DNA of 64,000 nucleotides from Anditalea andensis (GCF_000714815.1 NZ_JMIH01000018.1:1-64000), one strand, 5' to 3'. Counted from the first letter of the stretch, positions 1 through 8,404 are shown. Numbers and translations are program-made. Notes: generated by a model not told the origin, from the sequence alone.

Positions 1-202
1 TCTGTTCATCTGTCAAGTGCTGCTTCCCTTTACCGGGGAAGCTCTGTTTTTCTCCAAATTTAAATTCTCGTGTCCAACGTCGGACCAAATCAGGGCCAAT
101 ACCAAGTTCTTCACCTACTACCGTACTTGTTTTTCCACTCATGTGAAGTTCAACTGCCATTTTCTTGAACTCTACGTCAAATGTTCTTCTTTCCTTATTC
201 AT
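1..202 (-). CDS. IS3-family transposase OrfA (partial)
   Basis: The product is the helix-turn-helix subunit of an IS3-type transposase, which binds the element ends and is normally joined to the DDE catalytic OrfB by programmed frameshifting. The visible N-terminus reads MNKERRTFDVEFKKMAVEL, followed by a helix-turn-helix with VGEELGIGPDLVRRW, typical of the Transposase_8 family. About 67 residues are visible and the rest runs off the left edge. The ATG at 202 is the only sensible start. The element is inserted in a receptor gene whose remnant lies to the right, so the insertion probably inactivated that receptor. Confidence 0.8.
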   Translation of the reverse strand, partial: MNKERRTFDVEFKKMAVELHMSGKTSTVVGEELGIGPDLVRRWTREFKFGEKQSFPGKGKQHLTDEQ

Positions 203-241
203 TGTCTCAAATTTAAGAAAAAGGGCTTAACTTATTGTCCA
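1..241 (-). mobile_element. end of an IS3-family insertion sequence, cut by the window edge
   Basis: The reverse strand carries the first gene of an IS3-type element starting at 202. Upstream of it, reading leftwards from 241, the sequence begins TGGACAATAAG, which has the TG-start expected for an IS3-family terminal repeat. Immediately to the right of 241 the sequence becomes a TonB-dependent receptor in mid-gene. The exact end and the target-site duplication cannot be fixed because the other end lies outside the window. Confidence 0.7.
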
Positions 242-715
242 TTCAAATATATACACTTCAGTCCCCACAATATCACCCAAACCTCGCTGGTTAAATTAAA
301 CCAAAAAACCACCCTCTCCCTGCTATGGACCTATCAGACTGGCCAGCCCATCACTTTGGGACTGCAAACTTACCGTGCCATCAATAACCACCGGATCTCC
401 TTGGCACATTATGCCGATCAACAGGAGAATTTAAATCTTCGCGATCCCAACAGGGTATTCTTTGAAGAGGTATTACTGGTAGATGAGCTGAACAATTACA
501 GGATGCCGGATTACCATCGCCTGGATCTGGGGCTCACCCATAAGAAAAGATGGGCCAATGACTGGATAAGAACGGTGAGTGTATCCGTATATAATGCCTA
601 TAACAGACAGAATGCCTATTTTATATATACAGAAAAAAGTGAAGCATCATTGAAATTTTATCAGTTTACCTTATTCCCTATATTACCGAGTGTAGCATAT
701 GGGATTAAATTTTAA
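242..715 (+). pseudogene. TonB-dependent receptor, C-terminal fragment cut by the insertion sequence
   Basis: Only the last 157 or so residues of an outer-membrane beta-barrel receptor remain. The fragment has the aromatic-rich alternating pattern of barrel strands, including LLWTYQTGQPITL, the RMPDYHRLDLGL strand and VSVYNAYNRQNAY, and it ends in Phe after VAYGIKF, the usual terminal strand recognised by the BAM complex. Receptor sequence begins within a few codons of the IS end at 241, and no start codon with a signal peptide precedes it. An open frame from 17 continues into it, but its first 75 codons are the IS read on the wrong strand. The intact receptor probably took up a siderophore or another small ligand (inference). 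Confidence 0.75.
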
Positions 716-719
716 AATC

Positions 720-1163
720 ATGAAAAAATCAATTGGTATGTCGAAATTCTATTTACTTATCTTGTTGGTGGCAGGAATGATCAGCTGTCAGGAAAAAAAC
801 GAAGTGGTCCTATTTGAACCTTCTTCTGTGAGTTTTGATCCGGCACTGGACAACTTTAAAGGAAGCCCCGGCGATATATTAAATATGAATGTGATCGTAG
901 AAGGTGAGTCGAGCTTTGTGAATTTCAAAAAAATCAAACTTGTAGGAGGACAGATGGAAGAAGAATCATTCCTATTAGAAACAATGGACGAGCAGTATCC
1001 GGTGCCTTATCATTATGAATTTTCTTATGTGCTTAAGGAAGATGAAATAGGAAAAGCCATAACTTTTTCTTTCAGAATAGAATCCGAAATTAGTGATCCC
1101 CAAAGAGGCAGAATGACTATCATGGGGCTGGAGGATTTAAAAATAATAACAGTAGCACCGTAA
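720..1163 (+). CDS. small lipoprotein of unknown function
   Basis: The product is a predicted lipoprotein of 147 residues. The N-terminus MKKSIGMSKFYLLILLVAG leads to a lipobox with Cys after MIS, so the mature protein should be lipidated. The rest is beta-rich without a motif I recognise. An in-frame ATG at 699 lies inside the receptor gene and would add seven residues before the signal; the ATG at 720, four bases after the receptor stop, fits better. Tight coupling to the receptor suggests an accessory surface lipoprotein for the same ligand. It is much shorter than the DUF4249 lipoproteins often found beside such receptors and does not resemble them clearly. Its promoter was probably lost with the IS insertion. 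Confidence 0.6.
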   Translation: MKKSIGMSKFYLLILLVAGMISCQEKNEVVLFEPSSVSFDPALDNFKGSPGDILNMNVIVEGESSFVNFKKIKLVGGQMEEESFLLETMDEQYPVPYHYEFSYVLKEDEIGKAITFSFRIESEISDPQRGRMTIMGLEDLKIITVAP

Positions 1164-1260
1164 GGAAGTATTGAAATATCTACCTCAACCCTGATAAGAA
1201 TCATACGTCAGTGTTTTAAAAGATGAATACCGCGGATATTTGTGTGAAACACAAGGTATT

Positions 1261-1510
1261 ATTGCGCCCCTTCAGGGCTTATTTTTATACTGATCTTATT
1301 GCGATGGGCTGCACCCATCGCTATATTATTGGGCTCTTTCAGGGTTACAGTTTTGAAGCATTTTAATTACAGAAAGCCTAAAAACAAACTTATCTTTATT
1401 ATAATGGAAAGCACCCCTCGCTATGTTAATGGGCCCTTTCGGGGCTACAGTTTCGAAGCATTTTAATTACAGAAAGCCTAAAAACAGTCTTATCTTTATT
1501 ATAATGGAAA
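1261..1510. repeat. hairpin-rich spacer with a 100-bp tandem duplication
   Basis: The stretch 1311-1410 is repeated at 1411-1510 with exactly the same length and about ten differences. Both copies contain TTTTAATTACAGAAAGCC followed by CTTATCTTTATTATAATGG. Just before and into the first copy there is a perfect 8-bp hairpin, GCGATGGG/CCCATCGC, at 1301-1321, and a smaller GCCC/GGGC hairpin near 1266-1277. No open reading frame here looks real. The pattern fits an interspersed palindromic intergenic repeat that has duplicated locally. Confidence 0.75.
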
Positions 1511-1589
1511 GATTCATAGAAAATACATACATCCAGAAACCTGAACAAAATGGGCCAATTCATGACTCATCCTACAAAGGTATAATGCA

Positions 1590-2615
1590 TCAGCCTTGGT
1601 CAAAAACATCTTTTTTCATCAGTGAAAACATTTCCTTATGAATCTCCTCCGTATGCTCATCACTAAGGTCATGCCCCATTCCTTCCAGAAGTACCAGACG
1701 GGCACCTGGAATAATAGAGGCTGCTCTTACACCATGTTCTACTGGAATTAACGGATCATGTGTACCGTGCAGGACCAGGGTAGGGATGTTAAGTTTACTG
1801 AGCGGCCCATATCTGGATTCCAGCTTATTGAGTGCCTGGATTTGGTGCTGAAAAGCCTTAGGGTTAAAACCTTTGCGGTAATTTTCATTATATAACCCCT
1901 GCTCTACCAGTGATCTAATTCTCCTGTCTGATAGTTCTTGGGCCACTACTTTTCTTACACTAATAGTGGATTTTAAAGCATTCATCTGGGTATGGGGTAT
2001 TCCATGTCTGATCCCCGTAGCTATAAATTTTGCAAATGTGCCCCTTTCTGTACTTGGCAGGCCCGGATCATTAAGATGGGCTGATGAGATGAACAAGGTC
2101 AGGGTGCTGACCCGTTGGGGCTGGTCTATGGCCATCATCTGTGCAATCATCCCTCCCATGGACATGCCCATGATGTGTGCAGCAGGTATATTGAGATTAT
2201 CCATTATCAGAAAGGCATCATCGGCCATGTCCTCCATACTGAAAGGCACATCGGAGGATGATGAAAGTCCAGTGCCGCGATTGTCAAACCTGACCACCTG
2301 ATAACCTGCTTCCACTAAAGGCTGGACAAAATACAAAGGCCATTCGAGGGCATTGCCACCTAATCCCATAATCAATAATATAGTGCCTTTAGGTTCACCT
2401 TTAGCTGGTATAGATTCATACCAGATCTGCAGGTCCCCAGCTGCTACCCTGCCCGTGTCACCATGGATCTGTTCTGGCAAATTTCCAGAAAGCACCTCCT
2501 CTATAATGACTTCTGCCCTATCTGGTACCGGTTCTGCTAAAGCAAAAATCATCACAATAACAGTCAGGAATAGTGCCCCTATTATGGCCAAAAAGTTTAA
2601 CAAAAATTTCTTCAT
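1590..2615 (-). CDS. alpha/beta-hydrolase, membrane-anchored or exported
   Basis: The 341-residue product is a serine hydrolase of the alpha/beta-hydrolase fold, probably an esterase or lipase-like enzyme. An N-terminal hydrophobic segment (about residues 4-27) should export or anchor it. The oxyanion region LLIMGLGGNALEW is near 80-92, the nucleophile elbow GMSMGGM places Ser at 152, HGTHDPLIP supplies the acidic residue, and GMGHDL near the C-terminus supplies the catalytic His. All three catalytic positions are therefore present. The substrate cannot be told from sequence. It stands alone, convergent with the lipoprotein gene on its left and divergent from the thiamine operon. Confidence 0.8.
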   Translation of the reverse strand: MKKFLLNFLAIIGALFLTVIVMIFALAEPVPDRAEVIIEEVLSGNLPEQIHGDTGRVAAGDLQIWYESIPAKGEPKGTILLIMGLGGNALEWPLYFVQPLVEAGYQVVRFDNRGTGLSSSSDVPFSMEDMADDAFLIMDNLNIPAAHIMGMSMGGMIAQMMAIDQPQRVSTLTLFISSAHLNDPGLPSTERGTFAKFIATGIRHGIPHTQMNALKSTISVRKVVAQELSDRRIRSLVEQGLYNENYRKGFNPKAFQHQIQALNKLESRYGPLSKLNIPTLVLHGTHDPLIPVEHGVRAASIIPGARLVLLEGMGHDLSDEHTEEIHKEMFSLMKKDVFDQG

Positions 2616-2811
2616 GAATCATTTCAAACAATATCCATCCCAAAATTTAAAGCCTAAATATTTAATGCAAAAAATCTATAAAAAATCAGGTTACAGGCAT
2701 GATAGCCGAGTTAAGGTATTCTCTGGCGATTCATTGGGCCAAACTCCCTTTAAAACTAATTTCATAAGATTATTTTGATAATGACATAATCCTGTTAACT
2801 TTGTATCTAAG

Positions 2812-2890
2812 CGTACTTTAGGGGTGCCGTAAGGCTGAGATGATACCCTTTGAACCTGATGCAGTTCATACTGACGAAGGAAAAAGTAAA
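2812..2890 (+). promoter_or_regulatory. TPP riboswitch (THI element)
   Basis: The leader contains the conserved core of the thiamine pyrophosphate riboswitch: GGGGTGC, then GGCTGAGATGATACCC, then GAACCTGATGCAGTTC and the closing ACTGACGAAGGAAAAAGT. It lies about 60 bases upstream of thiS on the same strand. Known elements of this class bind TPP and switch off the downstream genes by termination or by hiding the ribosome site. No strong terminator follows, so control of translation is more likely (inference). Confidence 0.96.
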
Positions 2891-2951
2891 CAGTCTTCCC
2901 TCCTGTTGCCATTCACTAAAGTATGATGTATATATATCAAAATCCTACGGA

Positions 2952-3161
2952 ATGGAAGTCATCATCAATGACCAACGTAAAAATTTCCCAGATCATCATC
3001 AGATCAGTGCGGAAGAACTGGTTTCACTTACCTATCCACAAAGTCAAAAAGGAATAGCCCTCGCTATTGGAGATAAGGTGATCCCAAAAGAGCTATGGAA
3101 AGCCACCCTTATCCAGCCTGAAGACCAATTGCTTATATTCCGGGCTACCCAAGGCGGATAA
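2952..3161 (+). CDS. thiS: sulfur carrier protein ThiS
   Basis: ThiS is a small ubiquitin-like protein whose C-terminal Gly-Gly is adenylated by ThiF and converted to a thiocarboxylate, the sulfur donor for thiazole synthesis by ThiG. The 69-residue product starts MEVIINDQRK, has the beta-grasp pattern and ends QGG, as required. An upstream in-frame ATG at 2850 lies inside the riboswitch and is rejected; the ATG at 2952 gives the normal family length. It is the first gene of the thiamine operon, four bases ahead of tenI. Confidence 0.93.
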   Translation: MEVIINDQRKNFPDHHQISAEELVSLTYPQSQKGIALAIGDKVIPKELWKATLIQPEDQLLIFRATQGG

Positions 3162-3164
3162 AAC

Positions 3165-3779
3165 ATGGAGCTGATCCTTATTTCCTCACCCGTATCTATG
3201 CCCGATGAGTCCGTCAGGTTAAATGACTATTTTCATATGGGTCTAAAACGTTTCCATTTGAGAAAACCCTATTATTCCATGGAAAAAACAGCTTTATTCT
3301 TAGAGGGAATAGAGCCAAGGTTTTATTCCAATATCACCTTGCATACCCATCACGCTTTAGGCCAGCAGTATGGAATGGATAGGTTTCATTTTTCAGAAGG
3401 ATTGAGAAAAAGTACTGCCCATGAACATTTTGATCATTTAATGGCTTCTGGTAAAGTACTTTCCACCTCAGTACATCAGGCAGAAGAATTTAATAACCTC
3501 CCCTCCATATTTTCCTATGCTTTTATTGGTCCTGTTTTCCCCAGTATCAGTAAAAAAGGGTACGGAGATCCTTTTGAACCCAAAAAATGGAAAGACTTTA
3601 GCCACCCTTCCGTATCTTCCATAGCCATAGGCGGAGTGGATAAAAACAATTTACCAAAAGTAAAAAAATTGGGATTTGAAGGTGCTGCCATTTTGGGAGC
3701 CATATGGTCCCTTCCCCATGAGGTAGCTTTAAAACAGCTCGAAGATTGTATCCGACAGCTTGAACCACCCCTACTATGA
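3165..3779 (+). CDS. tenI: TenI-like thiazole tautomerase (ThiE paralogue)
   Basis: The 204-residue product belongs to the ThiE/TenI superfamily. It has the phosphate-binding end IAIGGVDKNN and the loop FIGPVFPSISKKG. It also has STSVHQAEE near residue 105, where TenI aminothiazole tautomerases carry their functional His in a similar SVH context; the neighbouring true ThiE lacks this His. TenI converts the thiazole product of ThiG into its aromatic tautomer. The protein has FHLRK where ThiE has IQLRYK. The assignment as TenI rather than a second ThiE is inference from these motifs. Its stop overlaps the thiE start in ATGA, so the two are translationally coupled. Confidence 0.7.
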   Translation: MELILISSPVSMPDESVRLNDYFHMGLKRFHLRKPYYSMEKTALFLEGIEPRFYSNITLHTHHALGQQYGMDRFHFSEGLRKSTAHEHFDHLMASGKVLSTSVHQAEEFNNLPSIFSYAFIGPVFPSISKKGYGDPFEPKKWKDFSHPSVSSIAIGGVDKNNLPKVKKLGFEGAAILGAIWSLPHEVALKQLEDCIRQLEPPLL

Positions 3780-4417
3780 ACAAATTACAATATATCAGCC
3801 AAGGTTCTACAGCATCGCTACAGCTAAACGGTATCCAAACCGTACTGGATGGCGGCTGCAAATGGATACAGCTGAGATACAAAAGCAGCTCATTGACCGA
3901 TATCCATGACCTGGGTGTAAAGGTCAGATTACTTTGCGAAACATATGGTGCTACTTTTATTATTAACGACCATATAAGGATAGCCCATAACCTGGATGCA
4001 GACGGGGTCCATCTGGGCCTTAGTGATGCTCCGGTATTAGAAGCCAGAGCTCTTCTGGGCGATCAGAAAATCATAGGAGGCACTGCCAATACTTGGCAAG
4101 ATGTCCTGCACAGAATAAATGAAAAAGTGGATTACATTGGACTGGGCCCATTGAGATTTACCAGCACCAAGGAAAAATTAAGTCCAATTCTGGGCATGGA
4201 AGGGTTTCAAAACATACTTTCCCAAAAAATAGCACTGGGCAACACCACCCCGATATATGCTATAGGAGGTGTGACCGGGGAAGATATTTTCGATTTACTA
4301 TCATGTGGCGTATATGGAGTGGCAGTCTCCTCTGCCCTGCTGGAGGGAAAAGTGGCTGAGCGCATAATTCAAACCTTTAACAAAAAACTATATGGATCAG
4401 TTGATCATAGCGGATAA
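3776..4417 (+). CDS. thiE: thiamine-phosphate synthase ThiE
   Basis: ThiE joins hydroxymethylpyrimidine diphosphate to thiazole phosphate to give thiamine phosphate. The 213-residue protein has the expected motifs in order: WIQLRYK near 34, FIINDH for substrate binding, [20 protein letters not shown], the [13 protein letters not shown] loop with the STK diphosphate site, and [11 protein letters not shown] near the C-terminus. Length is normal for the family. It overlaps tenI by four bases and thiG by 26, which fits one polycistronic message under the TPP riboswitch. Confidence 0.93.
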   Translation: MNKLQYISQGSTASLQLNGIQTVLDGGCKWIQLRYKSSSLTDIHDLGVKVRLLCETYGATFIINDHIRIAHNLDADGVHLGLSDAPVLEARALLGDQKIIGGTANTWQDVLHRINEKVDYIGLGPLRFTSTKEKLSPILGMEGFQNILSQKIALGNTTPIYAIGGVTGEDIFDLLSCGVYGVAVSSALLEGKVAERIIQTFNKKLYGSVDHSG

Positions 4418-5162
4418 AAAATTTAATTCTAGGCTGCTGTTAGGTACCGGGAAATTTGGGTCTAATGCCGAAATGGAAGATGCCATACTGGCTTCGGGTA
4501 GTGAAATGGTCACCGTAGCATTAAAAAGAGTAGACTTGGAGACGGATACGGAACAGATCATCACCCACCTTCAGCACCCGCACCTCACTTTGCTTCCCAA
4601 CACCTCAGGCGTTCGAAATGCCAAAGAGGCTGTCTTTGCAGCCCAACTGGCAAGAGAAGCCCTGGAAACCAACTGGCTAAAACTGGAAATCCACCCTGAT
4701 CCCAAATACTTAATGCCAGATCCTATAGAAACATTAAAAGCCACTGAGGAACTCGCAAAACTAGGATTTATCATCCTGCCTTACATCCATGCTGATCCCG
4801 TACTCTGTAAAAGGCTGGAAGATGCCGGTACTGCGGCTGTGATGCCATTGGGTTCTCCCATCGGCACAAACAAAGGGTTGAAAGCTGAGGTGTTTTTAGA
4901 AATCATCATAGAACAAAGCAGGGTGCCTGTCATTATCGATGCCGGTATAGGCGCTCCCTCAGATGCTGCCAAAGCCATGGAAATGGGTGCGGATGCCGTG
5001 CTGGTCAACACTGCCATCGCCGTGGCTGGTGATCCTTCCAAAATGGCTGAAGCTTTTAAACTTGCTGTCCTGTCCGGCAGAATCGCCTATGAAGCCAAAC
5101 TGGGTAAAATCAGTAAGTTCGCAGCTGCTTCAAGTCCGCTTACGGCATTTCTGAACGAGTAA
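4392..5162 (+). CDS. thiG: thiazole synthase ThiG
   Basis: ThiG forms the thiazole phosphate ring from deoxyxylulose phosphate, dehydroglycine and the ThiS thiocarboxylate. The 256-residue TIM barrel begins with [11 protein letters not shown] and carries [10 protein letters not shown] with the Schiff-base Lys at residue 97. It continues with [15 protein letters not shown] and the phosphate-binding end [14 protein letters not shown] and VLVNTAIA, all standard for ThiG. It overlaps thiE by 26 bases, and ThiH, the source of dehydroglycine, follows 14 bases downstream. Confidence 0.96.
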   Translation: MDQLIIADKKFNSRLLLGTGKFGSNAEMEDAILASGSEMVTVALKRVDLETDTEQIITHLQHPHLTLLPNTSGVRNAKEAVFAAQLAREALETNWLKLEIHPDPKYLMPDPIETLKATEELAKLGFIILPYIHADPVLCKRLEDAGTAAVMPLGSPIGTNKGLKAEVFLEIIIEQSRVPVIIDAGIGAPSDAAKAMEMGADAVLVNTAIAVAGDPSKMAEAFKLAVLSGRIAYEAKLGKISKFAAASSPLTAFLNE

Positions 5163-5176
5163 CATAAACCAGCATC

Positions 5177-6301
5177 ATGACCATTGCTTCAAACTTCATA
5201 GACTGTTTTTCCCAATATGATTGGGAGGAGATCAAAGCATCTATCTACCAAAAAAACGAAAAGGATGTCCTGACCGCACTCTATAGCACCAAAAGAAACC
5301 TAGCAGATTTTATGGCGCTGATCAGCCCGGCTGCGGAACCCTACCTGGAGCAGATGGCACAGATCAGCCACCAGCTCACATGCGAAAGGTTTGGGAAAAC
5401 CATACAGCTATTTGCTCCGATGTATGTCAGTAATGAATGCCAGAACATTTGTACTTACTGCGGTTTCAGCTTTCATAATAAACTTCCCCGTAAAACCCTT
5501 TCAGATCAGGAACTGCTAGAGGAGGTAGCTGCCATAAAAAAACTGGGTTTTCAGCATATATTGTTGGTTTCCGGAGAGGCTAACCAGACCGTGAATATCC
5601 AGTATTTCTCCAATGCCATTAAGCTGATCCGGAAACATTTTGCCAATATCTCCATAGAGGTGCAGCCATTGGAAGAAGGGGAATATGCCCAATTGCAGGA
5701 GCTGGGTGTATATGCCGTACTGGTCTATCAGGAAAGCTACCATCGGGAAACGTATAAGACCTATCACCCCAAAGGAAAAAAGTCGAATTTCGATTACAGA
5801 TTAGAAACACCAGACCGCATAGCACGGGCAGGGATACATAAAATTGGCCTGGGGGTACTGCTAGGTCTGGAAGACTGGAGAACAGAATCCTTTTTTTGTG
5901 CCCTCCATCTGGATTATTTGCAGAAAACTTATTGGCAGAGCAAATATGCCATCTCCTTTCCCAGAATGAGACCGGCGGAAGGGATCATAGAGCCAAATGT
6001 CATCGTGAATGACCGAAACCTGGTGCAGCTCATCTGCGCCTATAGGCTGTTCAATCCAGATGTGGAGCTCTCCATTTCTACCAGGGAATCTGAAAAATTC
6101 AGGGAATCAATTATTCCATTGGGAGCCACCAGTATGAGTGCAGAATCCAAAACCAATCCAGGGGGATATGCAGTGGAAAAAGAATCACTGGAGCAGTTTG
6201 AAATCTCAGATGAAAGATCGGCACTCATCATAGAAAAAATCATTAAATCAAAAGGATACGAAGCAGTATGGAAAGATTGGCAGGCAATGCAGCCCCTGTA
6301 G
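5177..6301 (+). CDS. thiH: 2-iminoacetate synthase ThiH (radical SAM)
   Basis: ThiH cleaves tyrosine by radical SAM chemistry to give dehydroglycine for ThiG, which is the anaerobic-type branch of thiazole synthesis. The 374-residue protein has the iron-sulfur cluster motif CQNICTYC with Cys at 88, 92 and 95. It also has the downstream HILLVSGEA and GLGVLLGLEDWR segments and the C-terminal ISTRES and GATSMSAESKTNPGGY regions typical of ThiH. The gene lies between thiG and thiF and overlaps thiF by 34 bases. No glycine oxidase ThiO is present, so ThiH is the source of iminoacetate here. Confidence 0.95.
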   Translation: MTIASNFIDCFSQYDWEEIKASIYQKNEKDVLTALYSTKRNLADFMALISPAAEPYLEQMAQISHQLTCERFGKTIQLFAPMYVSNECQNICTYCGFSFHNKLPRKTLSDQELLEEVAAIKKLGFQHILLVSGEANQTVNIQYFSNAIKLIRKHFANISIEVQPLEEGEYAQLQELGVYAVLVYQESYHRETYKTYHPKGKKSNFDYRLETPDRIARAGIHKIGLGVLLGLEDWRTESFFCALHLDYLQKTYWQSKYAISFPRMRPAEGIIEPNVIVNDRNLVQLICAYRLFNPDVELSISTRESEKFRESIIPLGATSMSAESKTNPGGYAVEKESLEQFEISDERSALIIEKIIKSKGYEAVWKDWQAMQPL

Positions 6302-7017
6302 ATAGGGAAATATCTGATGGAGATTTCATAAGGTTTGAAAAACATCTGCTACTTGAGGAGGTAGGATTTGACGGACAGAGGTTATTAAAAAATGCCAAGG
6401 TCTTAGTAATAGGCGCCGGTGGTTTGGGCTGTCCCATCACCCAATACCTGGCCAGCAACGGAATCGGTACTTTAGGCATCGTAGACCACGATACCATTGC
6501 CCTCAGTAACCTGCATAGACAAATACTTTATACCGAAAAGGAAGTAGGACTACCAAAGGTCCAGGCAGCAAAGGAAAAATTACAAGCCTACTATTCTGAA
6601 ATCACCCTTCATATACACGAAATCAAACTGACGAGAGAAAATGCCGCTTTGATGATCAAAGATTATGATCTGATAATAGATGGGAGTGATAATTTTGCTA
6701 CCCGCTATATGGTAAATGATATGTGTGTACAACTGGATAAGCCGTTGGTCTATGGAAGTATACTAAAATTTGAAGGACAGGTCGCTGTGTTCAATCACCA
6801 GGGAGGTAAAAACCTCCGAGACATCTTCCCAGAACCTCCGAATCCTGAAGATGTACCCAGCTGTTCAGAAAACGGGGTTTTGGGTACACTGCCCGGAATC
6901 ATTGGTCTCCTTATGGCTCAGGAAGCGTTAAAGTTAATACTGCAATTGCCCGTTTTGCACAATGAATGGGTAATATTTGATACGCTTCAATTCCAGATGA
7001 GAAAAATCAAATTTTAA
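6268..7017 (+). CDS. thiF: ThiS adenylyltransferase ThiF (HesA/MoeB/ThiF family)
   Basis: The enzyme activates the C-terminal Gly of ThiS by adenylation. The 249-residue protein has the nucleotide-binding loop VIGAGGLGCP near 48-56, the NLHRQ Arg finger near 81-85, DGSDNFATR near 138-146 and Cys199 in PSCSENGVLG. The two CxxC zinc pairs known in the E. coli enzyme are absent: NLRDIFPEP occupies the first place and the protein stops at MRKIKF before the second. It resembles MoeB-like members that are cut short without a rhodanese domain. ThiF is the most likely role because it closes the thi operon and no molybdopterin genes are near. The start inside thiH is the only ATG that keeps the N-terminal helix. 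Confidence 0.88.
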   Translation: MERLAGNAAPVDREISDGDFIRFEKHLLLEEVGFDGQRLLKNAKVLVIGAGGLGCPITQYLASNGIGTLGIVDHDTIALSNLHRQILYTEKEVGLPKVQAAKEKLQAYYSEITLHIHEIKLTRENAALMIKDYDLIIDGSDNFATRYMVNDMCVQLDKPLVYGSILKFEGQVAVFNHQGGKNLRDIFPEPPNPEDVPSCSENGVLGTLPGIIGLLMAQEALKLILQLPVLHNEWVIFDTLQFQMRKIKF

Positions 7018-7093
7018 ATGATTTGTATTTTTAAATAAAGGATGCTGCTGTATACGTACCTTTCTTCCTATTCTATCCCCGTTATATAATATT

Positions 7094-7918
7094 TTACATC
7101 AGATAACTCAGGGTCAGGCCCATTATCACCATACCTACCAAGATGCCCCACTTGGTATGATGGGGATGATCCAGCTGGAAAGCAGTAGGCAGGATTTCAA
7201 AAAGTGAAACATATATCATAATGGTGGCCAAGAATATACTCACCACCTCCATGGCTTCCTCGCCCACGTTTTGAAAAAACAGGAAATATGCCAGAATTGC
7301 ACCTATCGGTTCAGAAAGCCCCGTAAGGAAAGTGATTCCTATAGCTTTTTTCTTGTTTCCGGTCGCCCGGTAAATGGGTAAGGATACCGCCATTCCCTCA
7401 GGAATATTATGTATAGCGATGGCTATCGCTATGCCAATACCCAATTGAACATCTTGAATAGTGGCCAGAAAGGTAATCAGGCCTTCGGGAAGATTATGTA
7501 CCCCAAGGGCTATGGCTGTGACAATACCTGATCGGTAAAGCTTTTTGGAACTGCCGTTATTTTTTTCGTTTGAAGTGATGCCAGATAAATCAGATGTTTT
7601 GATACCTTTATTTTTCAAAATATATTCCACCGCTTCCGTTATGATGGCTATGACCATTAATCCACCCAAAAAATAGAGTGAAGTCATGGTAAATGCCGCA
7701 GAAAAACCTCTCTGCTCAGTGAGAAAATCCAAGGCACCATATAGCATTTCGAAGAAAGAAATGAAAAGCATGGCCCCGGCGGCTAGCCCCAGACCAAAGG
7801 CGAGAAAATTATCTTTTTTGGCATAAGGTGTAAAAGCAATAAGCCCTCCTACTCCTGTAGAAAGGCCCGCTAATAATGTCAAGAAAAATGCAAAATACAG
7901 GGTACTGTCTAATTCCAT
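7094..7918 (-). CDS. zupT: ZIP-family metal transporter, ZupT-like
   Basis: The 274-residue membrane protein imports divalent metals such as zinc, and possibly iron or manganese, across the inner membrane. It has about eight hydrophobic segments and the two metal-site helices typical of ZIP proteins, with HNLPEGLITF in TM4 and HNIPEGMAVSLP in TM5. A hydrophilic loop lies between about residues 97 and 125. It is convergent with thiF and lies in the same direction as the Cys-rich copper-binding gene, about 150 bases downstream of it. The exact metal cannot be read from sequence. Confidence 0.88.
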   Translation of the reverse strand: MELDSTLYFAFFLTLLAGLSTGVGGLIAFTPYAKKDNFLAFGLGLAAGAMLFISFFEMLYGALDFLTEQRGFSAAFTMTSLYFLGGLMVIAIITEAVEYILKNKGIKTSDLSGITSNEKNNGSSKKLYRSGIVTAIALGVHNLPEGLITFLATIQDVQLGIGIAIAIAIHNIPEGMAVSLPIYRATGNKKKAIGITFLTGLSEPIGAILAYFLFFQNVGEEAMEVVSIFLATIMIYVSLFEILPTAFQLDHPHHTKWGILVGMVIMGLTLSYLM

Positions 7919-8071
7919 TTAAAATAGTATTGGTATGTTTTAATGACAAATAAAAATAACATAGATATATACTCGCTAGATACAAAAATGTTACCTAAGT
8001 ACATAGCGATATGTTTATCTTGCATAAAATAAAAAAGTGCCTGGCCCATCTATTCTATACCATAAAAGATA

Positions 8072-8404
8072 TTAACTTTTTGATACCAGATAACCCCTAC
8101 AGGCTTCAGCACATGCTTTACAGGCTTCAGCACATTGCTGACAGTGCTCATGTTCGTGTTTTTCACATTCATCAGCACATTGCCCACAGATTTCTATGCA
8201 TTCTTTAAGTACATGTAGGGCATGCTGTGAATTAGCCGATATGAAGCTGGCTGTGAGCTGGCATATCTTTGCACAGTCACGGTCCAACCTGATGCATGGC
8301 ACCATCATACTTATATCATCTTCCGAAAGGCAGGCATCCATACAATTTTCACATGCTGCTGCACATATGGCCAACTTCTGAATCAATTCTTTATTGTAGC
8401 TCAT
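8072..8404 (-). CDS. four-helix-bundle copper-binding protein (DUF326/Csp-like)
   Basis: The 110-residue protein has 16 Cys, mostly in CxxxC or CxxC spacing along predicted helices: CAAACENCMDAC, CIEICGQCADEC and CQQCAEACKACAEAC. This is the layout of cytosolic Csp copper-storage proteins and related DUF326 proteins, which hold many Cu(I) ions inside a helical bundle. A short His-rich turn, KHEHEHC, lies before the last helix. No signal peptide is visible, so it should be cytoplasmic. It lies between the ZIP transporter and, divergently, a Crp/Fnr regulator. Some family members are called ferredoxins, but the Cys spacing here does not suit an iron-sulfur cluster. Confidence 0.85.
   Translation of the reverse strand: MSYNKELIQKLAICAAACENCMDACLSEDDISMMVPCIRLDRDCAKICQLTASFISANSQHALHVLKECIEICGQCADECEKHEHEHCQQCAEACKACAEACRGYLVSKS

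Noticed and set aside
17-715. A single 232-residue gene on the plus strand
   Set aside because: The first 75 or so codons are the antisense of the IS3 OrfA; only the rest is receptor sequence, so the frame is chimeric by chance.
1311-1510. CRISPR array
   Set aside because: Only two long units without spacers and no cas genes; this is a tandem duplication.
1423-1641. 72-codon frame across the tandem repeat
   Set aside because: It runs through the repeat unit and into the end of the reverse-strand hydrolase; composition is not protein-like.
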